A DNA stretch of 64,000 nucleotides from Staphylococcus sp. NRL 16/872 (GCF_022815905.2 NZ_CP119327.1:1488001-1552000); one strand, 5' to 3'. Counted from the stretch's first letter, positions 15,325 through 25,913 are shown. Program-made: numbers and translations. The notes: generated by a model from the sequence alone, not told the origin.

Positions 15325-15343
15325 GAGAATGATTTTCATTGCC
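15325..15343. promoter_or_regulatory. Fur-like box upstream of acnA
   Basis: GAGAATGATTTTCATTGCC matches 15 of 19 positions of the classic Fur box (GATAATGATTATCATTATC). It lies about 190 bases upstream of acnA and just after the terminator of the BCCT gene. Assignment is by eye only. Confidence 0.4.
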
Positions 15344-15370
15344 ACATACTCTTTTTTTCTCATATATAAG

Positions 15371-15406
15371 AAAAAACCCCGAAAGATTATACTTTCGAGG
15401 TTTTTT
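15371..15406 (-). terminator. Terminator of the BCCT transporter gene
   Basis: Minus strand stem CCTCGAAAG / CTTTCGGGG (one G-U pair) with a T6 tract directly after the stop codon. On the plus strand the same stem has a C-A mismatch, so it fits the minus strand better. Confidence 0.9.
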
Positions 15407-15418
15407 ACATAGAATATA

Positions 15419-17068
15419 TTATTTTTTCTCAACTTCATCAGGTGTTTTTTGAGCTTCTCGTTTCTCTAAAATATCAGAATCCTCATTTTCATGTTGATAT
15501 TTAATATAGTCTTTCATTCTACTTTCATTAGGTTGTAAAGTTAGTCCTAAGAATTTACGTTCTTGGTTAGCATCTTTATAGAAACTAATCATCATCATTA
15601 TGACGACAAAGGAGAATGGGAACGCACTGATAATTGCTGCACTTTGAATAGCATTTAGTGCATCAGGTCCATTACCTCCACCTGCAAGTAGTAAAATAAA
15701 CGCGATAAGTGCCTGAGCAATACCCCAAGTCACTTTAACGATACTACTTGGTTCGAGTGAGCCATATGTGGTTTGCATACCAAGTACAAATGTTGCAGAG
15801 TCTGCTGATGTAATGAAGAATGAAGCAATTAATACTAGTGCTACGATGGATAGCACCATACCTAATGGTAAATGATTAAATACGCTAAATAGTTGTGTTT
15901 CTGGTGTCATATCAAATAGTTTAGGATGTTTTTTACCTGTTTCAATACCTAGTACACCAAATACACTGAACCATAAGAAACTTACAATTGCAGGAACTAA
16001 TAATACACCTGAAATGAATTCACGAATTGAACGTCCTTTAGATACACGCGCAATAAATACGCCTACGAATGGACTCCAGCTTAACCACCAGCCCCAATAG
16101 TAAAGTGTCCATGAAGACATCCATTCACGTTTTTGGTTATTTAATGCTGCAGTATCAAAACTATTAAATAAGAAAGTATTTAATAAGCTACCAGTTGAAC
16201 TAGTAAACATATTTAATATTAATACTGTTGGTCCAATAATTAAAACAGCAATCATTAATACTGTACCTAAACCAATATTTAAGTTACTTAAGTATTGGAT
16301 ACCTTTACTTAATCCAGACCAAGCACTAGCAATAAATAAAATAGTAACGATAACGATGATAATTGATTGAACCCAAACATTATTTGGAATACCAAATAGA
16401 TAGTTAAGACCACCGTTAATTTGTAACGCACCCATACCTAAAGAAACCGCAACACCTACAACTGTTGCGAATACTGAAAGTACGTCAATAATTGTACCGA
16501 TTGGTCCTTCAACTTTATCACCTAAAATTGGACGAAGCGTTCTTGAAATTAAACCTGGTTCATCTTTTCTAAATTGAGAATATGCTAAGGCAAGCGCTAC
16601 AACGCCGTATACTGCCCAAGCGTGGAATCCCCAGTGGAAGAAAGTTGAACGTAATGCTTCAGTATAAGCTTCGGTAGTTTTAGGATCAGCATTCGGTGGT
16701 GAAGCAAAATCTGACATTGGTTCGGCAGCACCATAGAAAACTAATCCAATCCCCATACCAGCACTGAATAGCATAGCAAACCATGAAATTGTATTAAATT
16801 CTGGTTTGTCCCCTGGTTTACCAAGCTTAAGTTTACCGATTGGACTAAAAATTAAGAATATACAAAAGAACACAATAACTGTAGTCAAAATCATGTAATA
16901 CCAGCCAAGTTTTTCAGTGATCCATCCACTGATCTTACCAGTAATAGAGTCAAATTGTTCAGGTAAAAAAGCCCCAATTAAAACAACAATCGCGACTACT
17001 ATTGCACTATAAATAAAAACCGGCGAAAACTTCTTACCTTTTTTATTTCCTTCAGAAGAAGAATTCAT
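15419..17068 (-). CDS. opuD2: BCCT-family glycine betaine/osmolyte transporter (OpuD-like)
   Basis: Secondary transporter that imports glycine betaine or a related quaternary amine for osmoprotection. At 549 residues it shows the BCCT signature, a tryptophan-rich stretch SSWTLYYWGWWLSWSPFVGVF, and the conserved GMGIGLVFYGAAEP motif, with twelve hydrophobic segments and a charged C-terminal tail (residues about 515-549) that in characterised OpuD/BetP proteins senses ionic strength. A ribosome site GGAG lies 10 bases before the ATG. It is monocistronic with its own terminator. It lies next to mscL, a channel for the opposite osmotic emergency. The second-copy name opuD2 follows S. aureus usage; the substrate is inferred from the family. 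Confidence 0.92.
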   Translation of the reverse strand: MNSSSEGNKKGKKFSPVFIYSAIVVAIVVLIGAFLPEQFDSITGKISGWITEKLGWYYMILTTVIVFFCIFLIFSPIGKLKLGKPGDKPEFNTISWFAMLFSAGMGIGLVFYGAAEPMSDFASPPNADPKTTEAYTEALRSTFFHWGFHAWAVYGVVALALAYSQFRKDEPGLISRTLRPILGDKVEGPIGTIIDVLSVFATVVGVAVSLGMGALQINGGLNYLFGIPNNVWVQSIIIVIVTILFIASAWSGLSKGIQYLSNLNIGLGTVLMIAVLIIGPTVLILNMFTSSTGSLLNTFLFNSFDTAALNNQKREWMSSWTLYYWGWWLSWSPFVGVFIARVSKGRSIREFISGVLLVPAIVSFLWFSVFGVLGIETGKKHPKLFDMTPETQLFSVFNHLPLGMVLSIVALVLIASFFITSADSATFVLGMQTTYGSLEPSSIVKVTWGIAQALIAFILLLAGGGNGPDALNAIQSAAIISAFPFSFVVIMMMISFYKDANQERKFLGLTLQPNESRMKDYIKYQHENEDSDILEKREAQKTPDEVEKK

Positions 17069-17265
17069 AATAAATATACTCCTTTCATTCCCATATTAAA
17101 TTTTCAAAGTGCGTAGAAATAATATCACTTTATTTCCATAGCTCTATATAAAAGCATAACAAAGGCTTATTTCTTAATCAAATTTCATTAAAAATATGAT
17201 TTACTAAATATTTTATATGATGTATAATATATTTTATTCTGTTTAAAATGAAAGGAGCCTTTCTT

Positions 17266-17625
17266 ATGTTAAAAGAGTTTAAGGAATTTGCCTTAAAAGG
17301 TAATGTATTAGATTTAGCTATCGCTGTTGTTATGGGGGCAGCTTTTAACAAAATAGTTACATCATTAGTTAACTACATTATTATGCCTTTAATCGGTAAA
17401 ATCTTTGGTTCAGTAGACTTTGCTAAAGATTGGGAATTCTGGGGAATTAAATACGGTCTATTCATTCAATCAATTATTGATTTCATTATTGTGGCAGCGG
17501 CTTTATTTATCTTCGTGAAAATTGCTAATACGCTTATGAGAAAAGAAGAACCAGAAGAAGAGGAAGAGATTGAAGCTAATACAGTATTATTAACTGAAAT
17601 CCGTGACTTATTAAGACAAAAATAA
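17266..17625 (+). CDS. mscL: Large-conductance mechanosensitive channel MscL
   Basis: Pentameric membrane pore that opens under strong membrane tension to release solutes during hypo-osmotic shock. It has 119 residues with the family pattern: [27 protein letters not shown] (N-terminal helix and TM1), a periplasmic loop, TM2 around residues 65-90 and an acidic C-terminal helix. The first in-frame ATG (17248) overlaps the SD itself; AAAGGAG lies eight bases before the ATG at 17266, which is the true start. A TATAAT at about 17224 could be its -10. It is convergent with sbcC across a shared terminator. Confidence 0.97.
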   Translation: MLKEFKEFALKGNVLDLAIAVVMGAAFNKIVTSLVNYIIMPLIGKIFGSVDFAKDWEFWGIKYGLFIQSIIDFIIVAAALFIFVKIANTLMRKEEPEEEEEIEANTVLLTEIRDLLRQK

Positions 17626-17636
17626 TCGTGTCATAT

Positions 17637-17694
17637 AAAAAGACATCTTAATATCTATACATTTCTATCCGTATAGATACTATGATGTCTTTTT
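17637..17694. terminator. Bidirectional terminator between mscL and sbcC
   Basis: Stem AAAAAGACATC / GATGTCTTTTT with an inner stem TATCTATAC / GTATAGATA; A-run on one side and T-run on the other, between convergent genes. Confidence 0.9.
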
Positions 17695-17721
17695 ATCTTA
17701 TTTATATTGATTGTTGTCGTA

Positions 17722-20700
17722 TTAATGCCATTTAAATTGTGTACTACTTTGGTATTGATTTGTTTTTACTTCGAGTATAAGTGGAATACGTTGCTTTAAT
17801 TCGCTGACATGCGAGATAATTCCCACCATTCTTCCAGAAGTTTGTAATTTCATTAAAGTATCTAGCGCTGTTTCAAGAGTCTCTTGGTCTAATGTTCCAA
17901 ATCCTTCATCAATAAACATAGAGTCTAAAGTGATACCACCAGATTCTTGTTGAACCACTTCACTTAACCCTAACGCCAAAGCGAGAGACGCTTGGAATGT
18001 TTCTCCACCTGATAAAGAACTAATATGTCTCGAATGGTTAGAATGAAGATCAAATACATCAATTTCCAATCCACTATAACCTTGTGAGACCGTTTGTCTA
18101 CGTTGAAGTTGGTATCTTTGACCACTCATTTTCTTCAATCGCAAATTGGCTTGTTGAATAATACGTTCTAAATAATAAATTAAAACATAGTTTTCGAGAG
18201 TTAGTTTTTGATTGTTTTTGCCCGACAATACTTCAGCTAATTCGAATATTTGTTGTTGTTCTTTTAATTCTTCATTTAAATAGTTGATGTGAACCTTCAT
18301 ATTTTCAAATTTCTTATCATTTTGTTGTATTTTATATTGTAAAGTTGCTGAGATTTCGAGTGTTTCATTGTAATACTTTTCTACCTTTTGTTTTTCTTCA
18401 TCTAAAGATTGAATATCTTCTAATTCTTTATCTTTTGTTAAACGAGTTAATCGCTCTATTTCAATTGAGTGTTTATGTTGTTCATGATTATAGTCTTCAA
18501 TTTCTTTTTCAATATCATTTTTAATATTTAATTTTTTTAACAATTTCTCAATTTCTTCATAATTTGCGACACCAATTCTTGTCATTTCATTATCTATTTG
18601 AGCTTTCAATTTTTGTAACTCTTCTTTTAGTTCTTGATTACCATTTTCATGATTTTCCAAATTATTTTTTTCGATAGCTAATGCTTGGTTATTTTGTTGA
18701 ATTTTTTTATTTAAATTTTCTTTTTGTTTTTGAAAGTCAGTAACCATTTTTTCATTGTTAATATAATGTTTTTCAAATGACTTAATGTCATTAAACTGTG
18801 TCGTTTTTTCAAAATCATTAATTAATATTTCATATTGATTTCTCTGAGAGTTTAATTTTTCGTAATCCACCAATAATTGATGTTTAGTTTCTTTAAGATG
18901 ATCTAATTGAGAGTTATATTTTTTGAGTGCATTTTTTTGTTCTTGAATTAGTTGTTTTTCTTTCTTTTTATCTTGTACTGATTGTTCTAATTGATTAATA
19001 TCTTGTAATTCACTTTCATTAACTTCTAATTCATTCATTTGCTTAGTCACAAAAGCTTGAGCAGTTTCTAAATGACTTAATTTAATATTTTTTTCATTGA
19101 TATCGTTGGTTAATTTTCTTATCAATTGTTGATTTTGATTAATTTTTTCAAAATCAATATGTTCATTTAAAGATTCAATTTCATTTCCACATATTGGACA
19201 AGTATCACCAATATGCAATGCAGATTGAACTTCTTGCACAAACGTTTGTTTATCATTTAAATCAATGTTTGTTCTATCAATATTTTCTAATTGCGTATTA
19301 GAGTTGTCTATTTCTTGTTTTAAGACTTTGAATTGCTTTGTTATATCCTCATATTCAATTTTTAATTCGGCATATTTATCTTTATTAGTTTGTAATTGTT
19401 TTTGATTTTCAATTTCTCTTTCTAATTCATAAATACTTTGTGTTAATTGATCAATCTCATCCTCATTAACCTCAATCGTTTTAACTTTCTCGTTAAGTGC
19501 ATTTACATCATGGCTAACCTCTTTTTGCTTTTTATTATTATCAATAATCTGATTATCAGTAGTTTTTATTTCAGTATAAGCGTTGTTGTATTTTGTGAGA
19601 TTTACATAAAATTGTCTAGTATTATTAATATATTCAGATCTTTGTTCAATACTTTTTTCGTTTTGTACTAAAGATTCCATTTCACCTGAATGTAATTCTA
19701 ATGATTCTTTTAATTGAGTAATATTAGATTTTGAGGTCGCTATTTTATTTTTTATTTCTTCAATTTTTAAGACTTTATTTCTTTCTTGCTCATATAAATT
19801 AGATAACGTTTTTATTTCATTTAATCTATCCAATTCTTCATTCAATTGGTTAATATAACTAGCTTTTTCATCTAATTGTTTTTTTAATTCTTTTCGTTTT
19901 TCTAAATCTATAATATTTTGTTGAAGTTGTTTATTATCTTCAATACGTTGATTTAAATTCGTTAGCACTTCATAGTTTTTATTTTTTAATTTTTCATAAT
20001 CTTTAAGTAACTGATTACCCACTTCTTTAAAATGAGGCATTATTTTTAAAATTTCTTGAGTTTGTAGACTATCGATTAACTTAAGTTGACTCAACGTTTC
20101 ATTTTCAAAATCATCTATATCTGCCCATAATAATTGAATTTGATTTTGACGTGATTCAATTTGTTTCTTTTCAGCTTTCACTTCATTTATTAGCAAATTC
20201 TGAATTTCTTCGAATCTTATACTATTAAATAAAGTTCTTAAAATACTTTGCTTATCAGAGCTATTAGAAACTAAAAACTTCTTAAATTCACCTTGTGGCA
20301 AGATAAATAGTTGTCTAAATTGTTCTGCATTCACGCCTAAAATACTTTTAATAAACGCATTTCCGGAACTAATCTTACTCTCCCGTAATTCATATTGATT
20401 TGTTTCTTTTTCTAATTCATAGACATCTAACTTACCTGGCGTTTGAGAGAAATTACCTTCTTTTGTAAAAGCGCCCTGTCTCACAATCTTGAATGTTTTA
20501 TTTTTAAGTTCAAATTCATAAATGACAGACATAGGTGATTTTCCATCTGCAAAATGACTTCTTAATTCACTTTCATTTCGCCCTTCTGTAGAAGCTTTAC
20601 CAAATAAAGCGAAGACAATTGCATCAAATAGCATTGTTTTACCTGAGCCAGTTTTACCACTTATCAAAAATAATCGTTCATTATTAATTTCTTGAAAATC

Positions 20701-20757
20701 AATTGTTTCATTTAAAAAAGGTCCGAAGTTAGTTAATTTTAATTTTATAGGCTTCAA
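17722..20757 (-). CDS. sbcC: Exonuclease SbcCD ATPase subunit
   Basis: SMC-like ATPase partner of the SbcD nuclease (Rad50/Mre11 type); the complex cuts hairpins and blocked DNA ends. It has 1011 residues: N-terminal Walker A (SGKTGSGKTMLFDA, near residue 40), two very long coiled coils rich in Glu, Lys, Gln and Asn, a zinc hook CPIC at residues 520-523, and a C-terminal ABC signature SLSGGETFQASLALALGLSE with Walker B ITLDSMFIDEGFGTLD. The start is a TTG at 20757 with GGAGG eight bases upstream, inside the last codons of sbcD. The stop of sbcD is three bases away, so the pair forms one operon under an SOS box. Confidence 0.97.
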   Translation of the reverse strand: MKPIKLKLTNFGPFLNETIDFQEINNERLFLISGKTGSGKTMLFDAIVFALFGKASTEGRNESELRSHFADGKSPMSVIYEFELKNKTFKIVRQGAFTKEGNFSQTPGKLDVYELEKETNQYELRESKISSGNAFIKSILGVNAEQFRQLFILPQGEFKKFLVSNSSDKQSILRTLFNSIRFEEIQNLLINEVKAEKKQIESRQNQIQLLWADIDDFENETLSQLKLIDSLQTQEILKIMPHFKEVGNQLLKDYEKLKNKNYEVLTNLNQRIEDNKQLQQNIIDLEKRKELKKQLDEKASYINQLNEELDRLNEIKTLSNLYEQERNKVLKIEEIKNKIATSKSNITQLKESLELHSGEMESLVQNEKSIEQRSEYINNTRQFYVNLTKYNNAYTEIKTTDNQIIDNNKKQKEVSHDVNALNEKVKTIEVNEDEIDQLTQSIYELEREIENQKQLQTNKDKYAELKIEYEDITKQFKVLKQEIDNSNTQLENIDRTNIDLNDKQTFVQEVQSALHIGDTCPICGNEIESLNEHIDFEKINQNQQLIRKLTNDINEKNIKLSHLETAQAFVTKQMNELEVNESELQDINQLEQSVQDKKKEKQLIQEQKNALKKYNSQLDHLKETKHQLLVDYEKLNSQRNQYEILINDFEKTTQFNDIKSFEKHYINNEKMVTDFQKQKENLNKKIQQNNQALAIEKNNLENHENGNQELKEELQKLKAQIDNEMTRIGVANYEEIEKLLKKLNIKNDIEKEIEDYNHEQHKHSIEIERLTRLTKDKELEDIQSLDEEKQKVEKYYNETLEISATLQYKIQQNDKKFENMKVHINYLNEELKEQQQIFELAEVLSGKNNQKLTLENYVLIYYLERIIQQANLRLKKMSGQRYQLQRRQTVSQGYSGLEIDVFDLHSNHSRHISSLSGGETFQASLALALGLSEVVQQESGGITLDSMFIDEGFGTLDQETLETALDTLMKLQTSGRMVGIISHVSELKQRIPLILEVKTNQYQSSTQFKWH

Positions 20758-20760
20758 CCT

Positions 20761-21885
20761 TTAAACCTCCTTGTTAATTACTTGATTAAGTAAGTCATGA
20801 ATTTTATTACTTTGATAATCAGTTAGCTCTTGATCTGCAATCGTTTTATAAAATTGCTTAATAATCGTCACATCATCTTCTTGTTTTAATTCAGCTTGAT
20901 AGAATTGACCACTACTTTCAAAGGTTATATTACTTAATGATAAGGTATTAGGATAAAGTTGTTTGAGTTGTATCATAGGGTCATTAATATGTGACATATT
21001 TCTCAATTTAAAATGAAAATAATTTTCTTTATTCTTCATTTTCACGTTACCTTGTATAACATCCTCGTATTCACCTTCGATCACTTCCAATTCTCGCAAA
21101 GGTTTAAGCTGTATAAACTGATTAGTAATATCTTCTTTAGAATTAATTACAAGTCGCTTATAACCTTTTGGTTGGTTACTTTCTGAGAATGAATATTGCA
21201 ATAATGAACCACTATAACTAATCACATTATCTTCAATACTAAATGGATGATGTAAATGGCCTAATAATACTTTGTCAAAAATGTTGAAAGATGCTTTATC
21301 TACACTTTCAACTGTACCAATTGTAAGTGGTCTTTCAGAATCAGACGTTTTTCCTCCATTAATTGTGAGATGTGCAATTAAAACATTAACTTCATCTTTA
21401 TTCATAGTTTCAGAAATATACGCAATACATCTTTGAGTTGCTTGTTCATATGATTCAATTGAATCATCTTCAAAAAATACTTTAATCTCACTTACCGTCG
21501 CAAAAGGTAATGTATAAAAATTAACACCATTAATTGTAATAGGATAATTCATATCCTCTAATTTAGTGCGTATGTATAGGTTTGAATGTTGAAACCAAGT
21601 AGAACCATAATTTAAGCGTTCTTTCCCATCGTGGTTGCCATTTGTAATAATAGTGGGAATATTCATTTTTATATTTATCGTACTAAGTGTTTTTTCGAAT
21701 AATTTAATTGTTTCCTTACTTGGGTATGTTGTATCGTAAATATCACCAGAAATTATAAAAACATCTGGATTTTCTTCATTAATCTTATTTATTAACTGAT
21801 TTAATATGTATTCTTGATCTTCTAAAAATTGCTTGCCATTTAGAATCTTTCCTAAGTGCCAATCTCCTGTATGTATTATCTTCAT
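20761..21885 (-). CDS. sbcD: Exonuclease SbcCD nuclease subunit
   Basis: Mre11-type metallophosphoesterase nuclease, 374 residues. The metal-binding motifs are [13 protein letters not shown] at the N-terminus, [21 protein letters not shown] (histidine/aspartate) and NVLIAHLTI with VLLGHLHHP. The longest frame begins at 21981, but the ATG at 21885 carries the family N-terminus and has AAGGGGG six bases upstream. A promoter fits upstream (TTGAAT, 17 bases, TATAAT on the minus strand) and an SOS box lies between it and the ribosome site. It precedes sbcC with a three-base gap. Confidence 0.97.
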   Translation of the reverse strand: MKIIHTGDWHLGKILNGKQFLEDQEYILNQLINKINEENPDVFIISGDIYDTTYPSKETIKLFEKTLSTINIKMNIPTIITNGNHDGKERLNYGSTWFQHSNLYIRTKLEDMNYPITINGVNFYTLPFATVSEIKVFFEDDSIESYEQATQRCIAYISETMNKDEVNVLIAHLTINGGKTSDSERPLTIGTVESVDKASFNIFDKVLLGHLHHPFSIEDNVISYSGSLLQYSFSESNQPKGYKRLVINSKEDITNQFIQLKPLRELEVIEGEYEDVIQGNVKMKNKENYFHFKLRNMSHINDPMIQLKQLYPNTLSLSNITFESSGQFYQAELKQEDDVTIIKQFYKTIADQELTDYQSNKIHDLLNQVINKEV

Positions 21886-21899
21886 AGAAATCCCCCTTA

Positions 21900-21913
21900 A
21901 GAACGTTTGTTCG
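21900..21913 (-). promoter_or_regulatory. LexA (SOS) box in front of sbcDC
   Basis: Plus strand AGAACGTTTGTTCG; read on the minus strand CGAACAAACGTTCT, fitting CGAAC-N4-GTTC. It is immediately upstream of the sbcD SD and downstream of the predicted TATAAT. Confidence 0.85.
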
Positions 21914-22003
21914 TATAAATTATACACATTCTTTTTCCTCAATTCAAATGAAAAAAGAAGCGATACAGAAACTAAAATCATTTCTGTACCACTTCCACAA
22001 AAT

Positions 22004-22471
22004 CTATAAAACTAAAGATTTTTTTAACTTTTTAAATTTGTATAACATAGCTATTCTCCACGGTACAATCATACTGAATGCTAATAAAAAGAACATCCCC
22101 CCGATTTCACCAGGATCAATTGAGCTACTAATAAATATTTTAATCACTGTACGAATAATTAATAATGAAATTAAAATGATTGGAAAAGCTTTAGATCTTT
22201 TCATATAAATTTCAGTTCCATGAACCTCAAAATGGCTCGTCCAAATTAGTACAGATGAAAAAATAACGCCTAAGATGATAGATTCAATGATTTCTGCACC
22301 AGTTAATCTAAAGTATGGAATGACATACATTAAAGCACCCGTTGCCATAAAAAACGGTGGTAAGATAATTTTTTTCTCATTAACCGGGAATTTTTGAGCT
22401 TTCATACGTATGAAAATAACAACAATCCCCATAAATAATGCAAATACTACTGAAAAAATTAAATATGCCAA
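22004..22471 (-). CDS. CcdC-family membrane protein (DUF1453)
   Basis: Integral membrane protein of 155 residues similar to B. subtilis CcdC/YneJ. Despite the name, CcdC is not required for cytochrome c synthesis in B. subtilis and its role is unknown. Hydrophobic segments lie near residues 1-20, 38-55, 62-80, 95-112 and 122-140, with the motif [20 protein letters not shown]. It is close to sbcD (about 120 bases) on the same strand, with yneF upstream, the same neighbourhood as B. subtilis yne genes. Function is not inferred further. Confidence 0.75.
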   Translation of the reverse strand: MAYLIFSVVFALFMGIVVIFIRMKAQKFPVNEKKIILPPFFMATGALMYVIPYFRLTGAEIIESIILGVIFSSVLIWTSHFEVHGTEIYMKRSKAFPIILISLLIIRTVIKIFISSSIDPGEIGGMFFLLAFSMIVPWRIAMLYKFKKLKKSLVL

Positions 22472-22580
22472 AATTACACCTTCTTATATTCATAAACTAA
22501 TACTTCCAAAAATTATTTTCAATAGCTAAATTTCAACTTAAATTGCTAGATCATTAATAATCCTAAAATTGTTTTACATC

Positions 22581-22621
22581 AAAAATAAAGGATTGTAAAC
22601 CTTTTAACGGCACAATCCTTC
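22581..22621 (-). terminator. Terminator downstream of yneF
   Basis: Minus strand stem AAGGATTGT / ACAATCCTT followed by TATTTTTG, directly after the yneF stop. Confidence 0.85.
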
Positions 22622-22628
22622 TTAAAAA

Positions 22629-22871
22629 TTATTTTTTTGAACCTTTCATGTTTTGATCCATGTTTTTGTTCATCATAGTCATCATTTGATTAATTTTCTT
22701 TTGAGATGGTTTTTGTCCCATTTGCATCATCATCATACGTAACATTTCTTCATTAATAGGTGGGTTTTTTTTCAAATAATCCATCATATATTTTCTTGCT
22801 AAGAAGAAACCACCAACAAGTCCGATGATAAGCGCTAAAATGATTAATATTATCGCTAACCAAGTTGCCAT
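22629..22871 (-). CDS. yneF: UPF0154 family protein YneF
   Basis: Small membrane protein of 80 residues with one N-terminal transmembrane helix (residues about 3-25, [21 protein letters not shown]) followed by the conserved cytoplasmic stretch [19 protein letters not shown] and methionine-rich [11 protein letters not shown]. The longest frame starts at a GTG four codons earlier, but GGTG lies five bases before the ATG at 22871, and this gives the usual family N-terminus. The role is unknown. It is upstream of the ccdC-like gene but separated by a good terminator. Confidence 0.9.
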   Translation of the reverse strand: MATWLAIILIILALIIGLVGGFFLARKYMMDYLKKNPPINEEMLRMMMMQMGQKPSQKKINQMMTMMNKNMDQNMKGSKK

Positions 22872-23002
22872 TGTTTCACCCACTTTCTATACCTACTGAA
22901 TTTTACTAAATAACTATCTTATTTTCAATAGCTAGTTTAAGAATAAAAACACATTTATTATGATAACAAATTAATGCATTACTTTGATACCTAAAATTTT
23001 AT

Positions 23003-23033
23003 AAAAAAGAAGACTTTCGCGTTGAAAGCCTTC
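23003..23033 (-). terminator. Terminator of transketolase gene
   Basis: Minus strand stem GAAGGCTTTC / GAAAGTCTTC (one G-U) with a 5-base loop and T6 tract, 20 bases after the tkt stop. Confidence 0.9.
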
Positions 23034-23053
23034 CTTTAAGCAAAGGTAATGAT

Positions 23054-25042
23054 TTAGAATGTTCTAATTTGATTTAAAATATTTTCTTTAGTAAATCCAT
23101 ATTTTTCTACTACTAAATCACCAGGGGCACTTGCGCCAAATCCATCAATACCGATAACTTTACCTTCAGTACCGACGTATTTATGCCAACCAAGTGGTGA
23201 AGCCATTTCAATAGCAACACGTTTAGTAATGTCTTTAGGAATGACTGATTCTTTATATTCATCGCTTTGTTGTTCAAATGCTAACCAGTTTGGCATAGAG
23301 ACTACTCTTACACCTTTGCCTTGTTTATCAAGATCTTTAGCCGCTTCAATAGCTAAGCTCACTTCTGAACCAGTAGCTAATAGTAGGTATTCTGGTTTAG
23401 TTTCAGTTTCATAAACTGTATAAGCACCTTTACGAACACCTTCTTCAACGGTAGCTTCATCTACATCTAAATAAGGAAGATTTTGACGAGTTAATACTAA
23501 TGATGTTGGTGTTTGTTCAGATTCTAAAGCAACTTCCCAAGCTACTCTTGTTTCATTGCCATCAGCTGGACGGATAACATTCATATTTGGAATCGCTCTT
23601 AAACCAGCTAATTGTTCAATTGGTTCATGAGTGGGACCATCTTCACCAACTGCAATTGAATCGTGTGTAAAGATAAATGTTGAATTAAGTCCCATAATTG
23701 CTGATAAACGAAGTGCAGGTTTTAAGTAATCACTGAATACGAAGAAGGTTGCAGCGTATGGGTGAAGACCACCATGAGCTGCCATACCATTAACTGCTGC
23801 GCCCATTGCAAATTCTCTCACACCAAACCAAACGTTTTTGCCTTCAGGTGTGTTACGATCATAATCTGTAGCTTCTTTAACATTAGATTTGTTAGAACCA
23901 GCTAAGTCAGCAGAACCACCGAAGAATGAAGGCACTGATTTACTTAAAGCTTGGATAACTTCTCCTGAATCAGCACGAGTTGCAGCATTATGGTCGCTAT
24001 CAAATTTAGGTAACTCATCTTTATAGTTTTTAGGTAATTTACCACTAATCGCTAATTTAAATTCTTCAGCTAATTCTGGATATTTATTAGAATATTCTTC
24101 TAATTTTTCTTTCCAAGCATCTTCATTTTCATTAGCACGTTTTAACATAGTTTTTTGGAAAATTTCATATACTTCTTCTGGCACATAGAAGCGTTTATCA
24201 GGATCTAAACCATAAGCTTCAAATGTTAATTTTCTTTCATCTTCACCTAATGGCGCACCGTGAACACCGTTAGTACCACTTACATTTGGCGCACCGAAAC
24301 CAATAATTGTTTTAACTTCAATAATTGTAGGGCCTTTTTGAGACTTAGCTTTAGTAATAGCATTATCAATTTCTTCTAAATCATTGCCTTCTTTAACTAA
24401 GATATGATTCCATCCATAACTTTCGAAACGTTTTTTAGTATCTTCCGAGAATGATTTATTTAATTCGCCATCAAGAGAAATATCATTTGAATCATATAAC
24501 ACAATTAATTTATCTAATTGATTGTGACCAGCGAAAGAAGCAGCTTCATGAGAGATACCTTCCATTAAGTCACCATCAGAAGCTAATACGTATGTGTAAT
24601 GATCAACGATATCGATATCTTCTTTATTAAATTTACCGGCTAAATGATCTTCTGCTAAGGCCATACCTACTGACATAGCTAAACCTTGGCCTAAAGGACC
24701 AGTTGTAACTTCTACGCCATCCGTATGTCTGAATTCTGGATGACCAGGTGTTTTTGAACCCCATTGTCTGAACTGTTTAAGTTCCTCTAATTCTAAACTT
24801 CCTGACACATGAAGCAGACTATAAAGTAAAGCCGAACCATGTCCTGCTGAAAGAATGAAGCGATCTCTATTAAAATAGTCTTTTGATTGTGGATTGAAGT
24901 TTAAGTGGCGTGTCCATAAAGTATAAGCCATTGGAGCTGCTCCCATAGGTAGACCTGGGTGCCCAGAATTTGCTTGTTCAATTGCATCAATACTTAGAGC
25001 ACGAATAGTATCAATGGCTAATTGGTCTTTCTCGTTAAACAT
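23054..25042 (-). CDS. tkt: Transketolase
   Basis: Thiamine-diphosphate enzyme of the non-oxidative pentose phosphate pathway; moves two-carbon units between sugar phosphates. It has 662 residues. Motifs: N-terminal [21 protein letters not shown], the ThDP-binding [20 protein letters not shown] with a downstream Asn ([10 protein letters not shown]), and the pyrimidine-domain stretch [20 protein letters not shown] with the conserved catalytic Glu ([18 protein letters not shown] region). The ATG has GGGAAG eight bases upstream. It is monocistronic, ending at a strong terminator, with the UPF0291 gene about 100 bases upstream. Confidence 0.98.
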   Translation of the reverse strand: MFNEKDQLAIDTIRALSIDAIEQANSGHPGLPMGAAPMAYTLWTRHLNFNPQSKDYFNRDRFILSAGHGSALLYSLLHVSGSLELEELKQFRQWGSKTPGHPEFRHTDGVEVTTGPLGQGLAMSVGMALAEDHLAGKFNKEDIDIVDHYTYVLASDGDLMEGISHEAASFAGHNQLDKLIVLYDSNDISLDGELNKSFSEDTKKRFESYGWNHILVKEGNDLEEIDNAITKAKSQKGPTIIEVKTIIGFGAPNVSGTNGVHGAPLGEDERKLTFEAYGLDPDKRFYVPEEVYEIFQKTMLKRANENEDAWKEKLEEYSNKYPELAEEFKLAISGKLPKNYKDELPKFDSDHNAATRADSGEVIQALSKSVPSFFGGSADLAGSNKSNVKEATDYDRNTPEGKNVWFGVREFAMGAAVNGMAAHGGLHPYAATFFVFSDYLKPALRLSAIMGLNSTFIFTHDSIAVGEDGPTHEPIEQLAGLRAIPNMNVIRPADGNETRVAWEVALESEQTPTSLVLTRQNLPYLDVDEATVEEGVRKGAYTVYETETKPEYLLLATGSEVSLAIEAAKDLDKQGKGVRVVSMPNWLAFEQQSDEYKESVIPKDITKRVAIEMASPLGWHKYVGTEGKVIGIDGFGASAPGDLVVEKYGFTKENILNQIRTF

Positions 25043-25141
25043 CTATAATACTTCCCTTCTACTAAATAATCTTTGTTATATTATAACTTAAATATATTGT
25101 TTTTGATAAGGAATTAAGCTTAGGGGTTTAGGCCTTATAAT

Positions 25142-25384
25142 TTAGCCTTTGTGATTTTTGTTTTCTTCTTGAATTTTTTTCAATTTTTCTGGTGTTACGT
25201 CGTTTCCTTCTGGGTCTATTACTTTAGTACTTTCAATTTGTTGCTTAAATCCTTTTCTAAATGATTCTAAATAAGCTTTGCGTAATTTAGACTGTTCCTT
25301 TGCTTCAGCTTCAGTCAATCCTTGTTCTTTCTTCTTTTTAGCTAATTCATTAATTCTATCTATATTTAAATTGTCTTTAGTCAA
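25142..25384 (-). CDS. UPF0291 (DUF896, YnzC-like) protein
   Basis: Small helical, highly charged protein of about 80 residues; B. subtilis relatives include YnzC. The conserved core is LNIDRINELAKKKKEQGLT, then LRKAYLESFRKGFKQQIE and VIDPEGNDVTPEKL. The function is unknown. The frame is open to a GTG at 25393; I prefer the TTG at 25384 because it leaves the same number of residues before LNI as in the S. aureus protein, but the SD is weak for either (GAGAG or GAGTG), so the start is uncertain by three codons. It lies between sosA and tkt. Confidence 0.85.
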   Translation of the reverse strand: MTKDNLNIDRINELAKKKKEQGLTEAEAKEQSKLRKAYLESFRKGFKQQIESTKVIDPEGNDVTPEKLKKIQEENKNHKG

Positions 25385-25577
25385 GGCAATCACTCTCTCT
25401 TCAAATATAATATTTTTAATAATTACTTTATAAAATATAACAAAAAAATGTAGGTTAAAAAAGTTTTTGAAAAGCTATTTCTATTTTAACAAGTTACCAA
25501 AACCTTAAGTTACATATCTCATAGGATAAATATTAATACTCTTTCAACATTCTTTTTCACATTGAATACTTTCTTAA

Positions 25578-25626
25578 AATAAAAAGCATAAATACCTCGT
25601 CGAATTGGATGAGAAATTTATGCTTT
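25578..25626 (-). terminator. Terminator of sosA
   Basis: Minus strand imperfect stem AAGCATAAAT...ATTTATGCTT followed by TTTATTTT, about 40 bases past the sosA stop. The region 25394-25577 holds no gene that I can support. Confidence 0.8.
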
Positions 25627-25666
25627 GAAAATTTATATATATAACATCAGCCAACATTTTGAAATT

Positions 25667-25900
25667 TTATTGAACTAATGCGAACACTTTGTAATCTGTT
25701 TGTTCTGTATTTTCATCTTTTATGTTCTTATCGTCACTATTTAACATAGCTTTTTTAGAAATAGTATGGTCTGTAATTTCGTACGTTTGTTCCGTTTGTG
25801 AGCTATGATATAAACTAATGAAGAAAACTAGAAAAACTATGCAAGAAACCATAATTACAACAACATTGCTTATAAAATTACTAGTATATTTATTAATCAT
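25667..25900 (-). CDS. sosA: SOS-induced cell division inhibitor SosA
   Basis: Single-pass membrane protein of 77 residues, placed as in S. aureus divergently from lexA. In S. aureus, SosA blocks septum progression during DNA damage and is removed by the protease CtpA. The sequence shows a short cytoplasmic start (MINKYTSNF), one transmembrane helix at residues about 10-30 and a polar extracellular C-terminus ending DYKVFALVQ. Its promoter fits as TTGACT (25958-25963), 17 bases, TAAAGT (25935-25940) on the minus strand, with one SOS box inside the spacer and another between promoter and gene. Its own terminator follows. Confidence 0.88.
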   Translation of the reverse strand: MINKYTSNFISNVVVIMVSCIVFLVFFISLYHSSQTEQTYEITDHTISKKAMLNSDDKNIKDENTEQTDYKVFALVQ

Positions 25901-25913
25901 TGATTACACTCCT

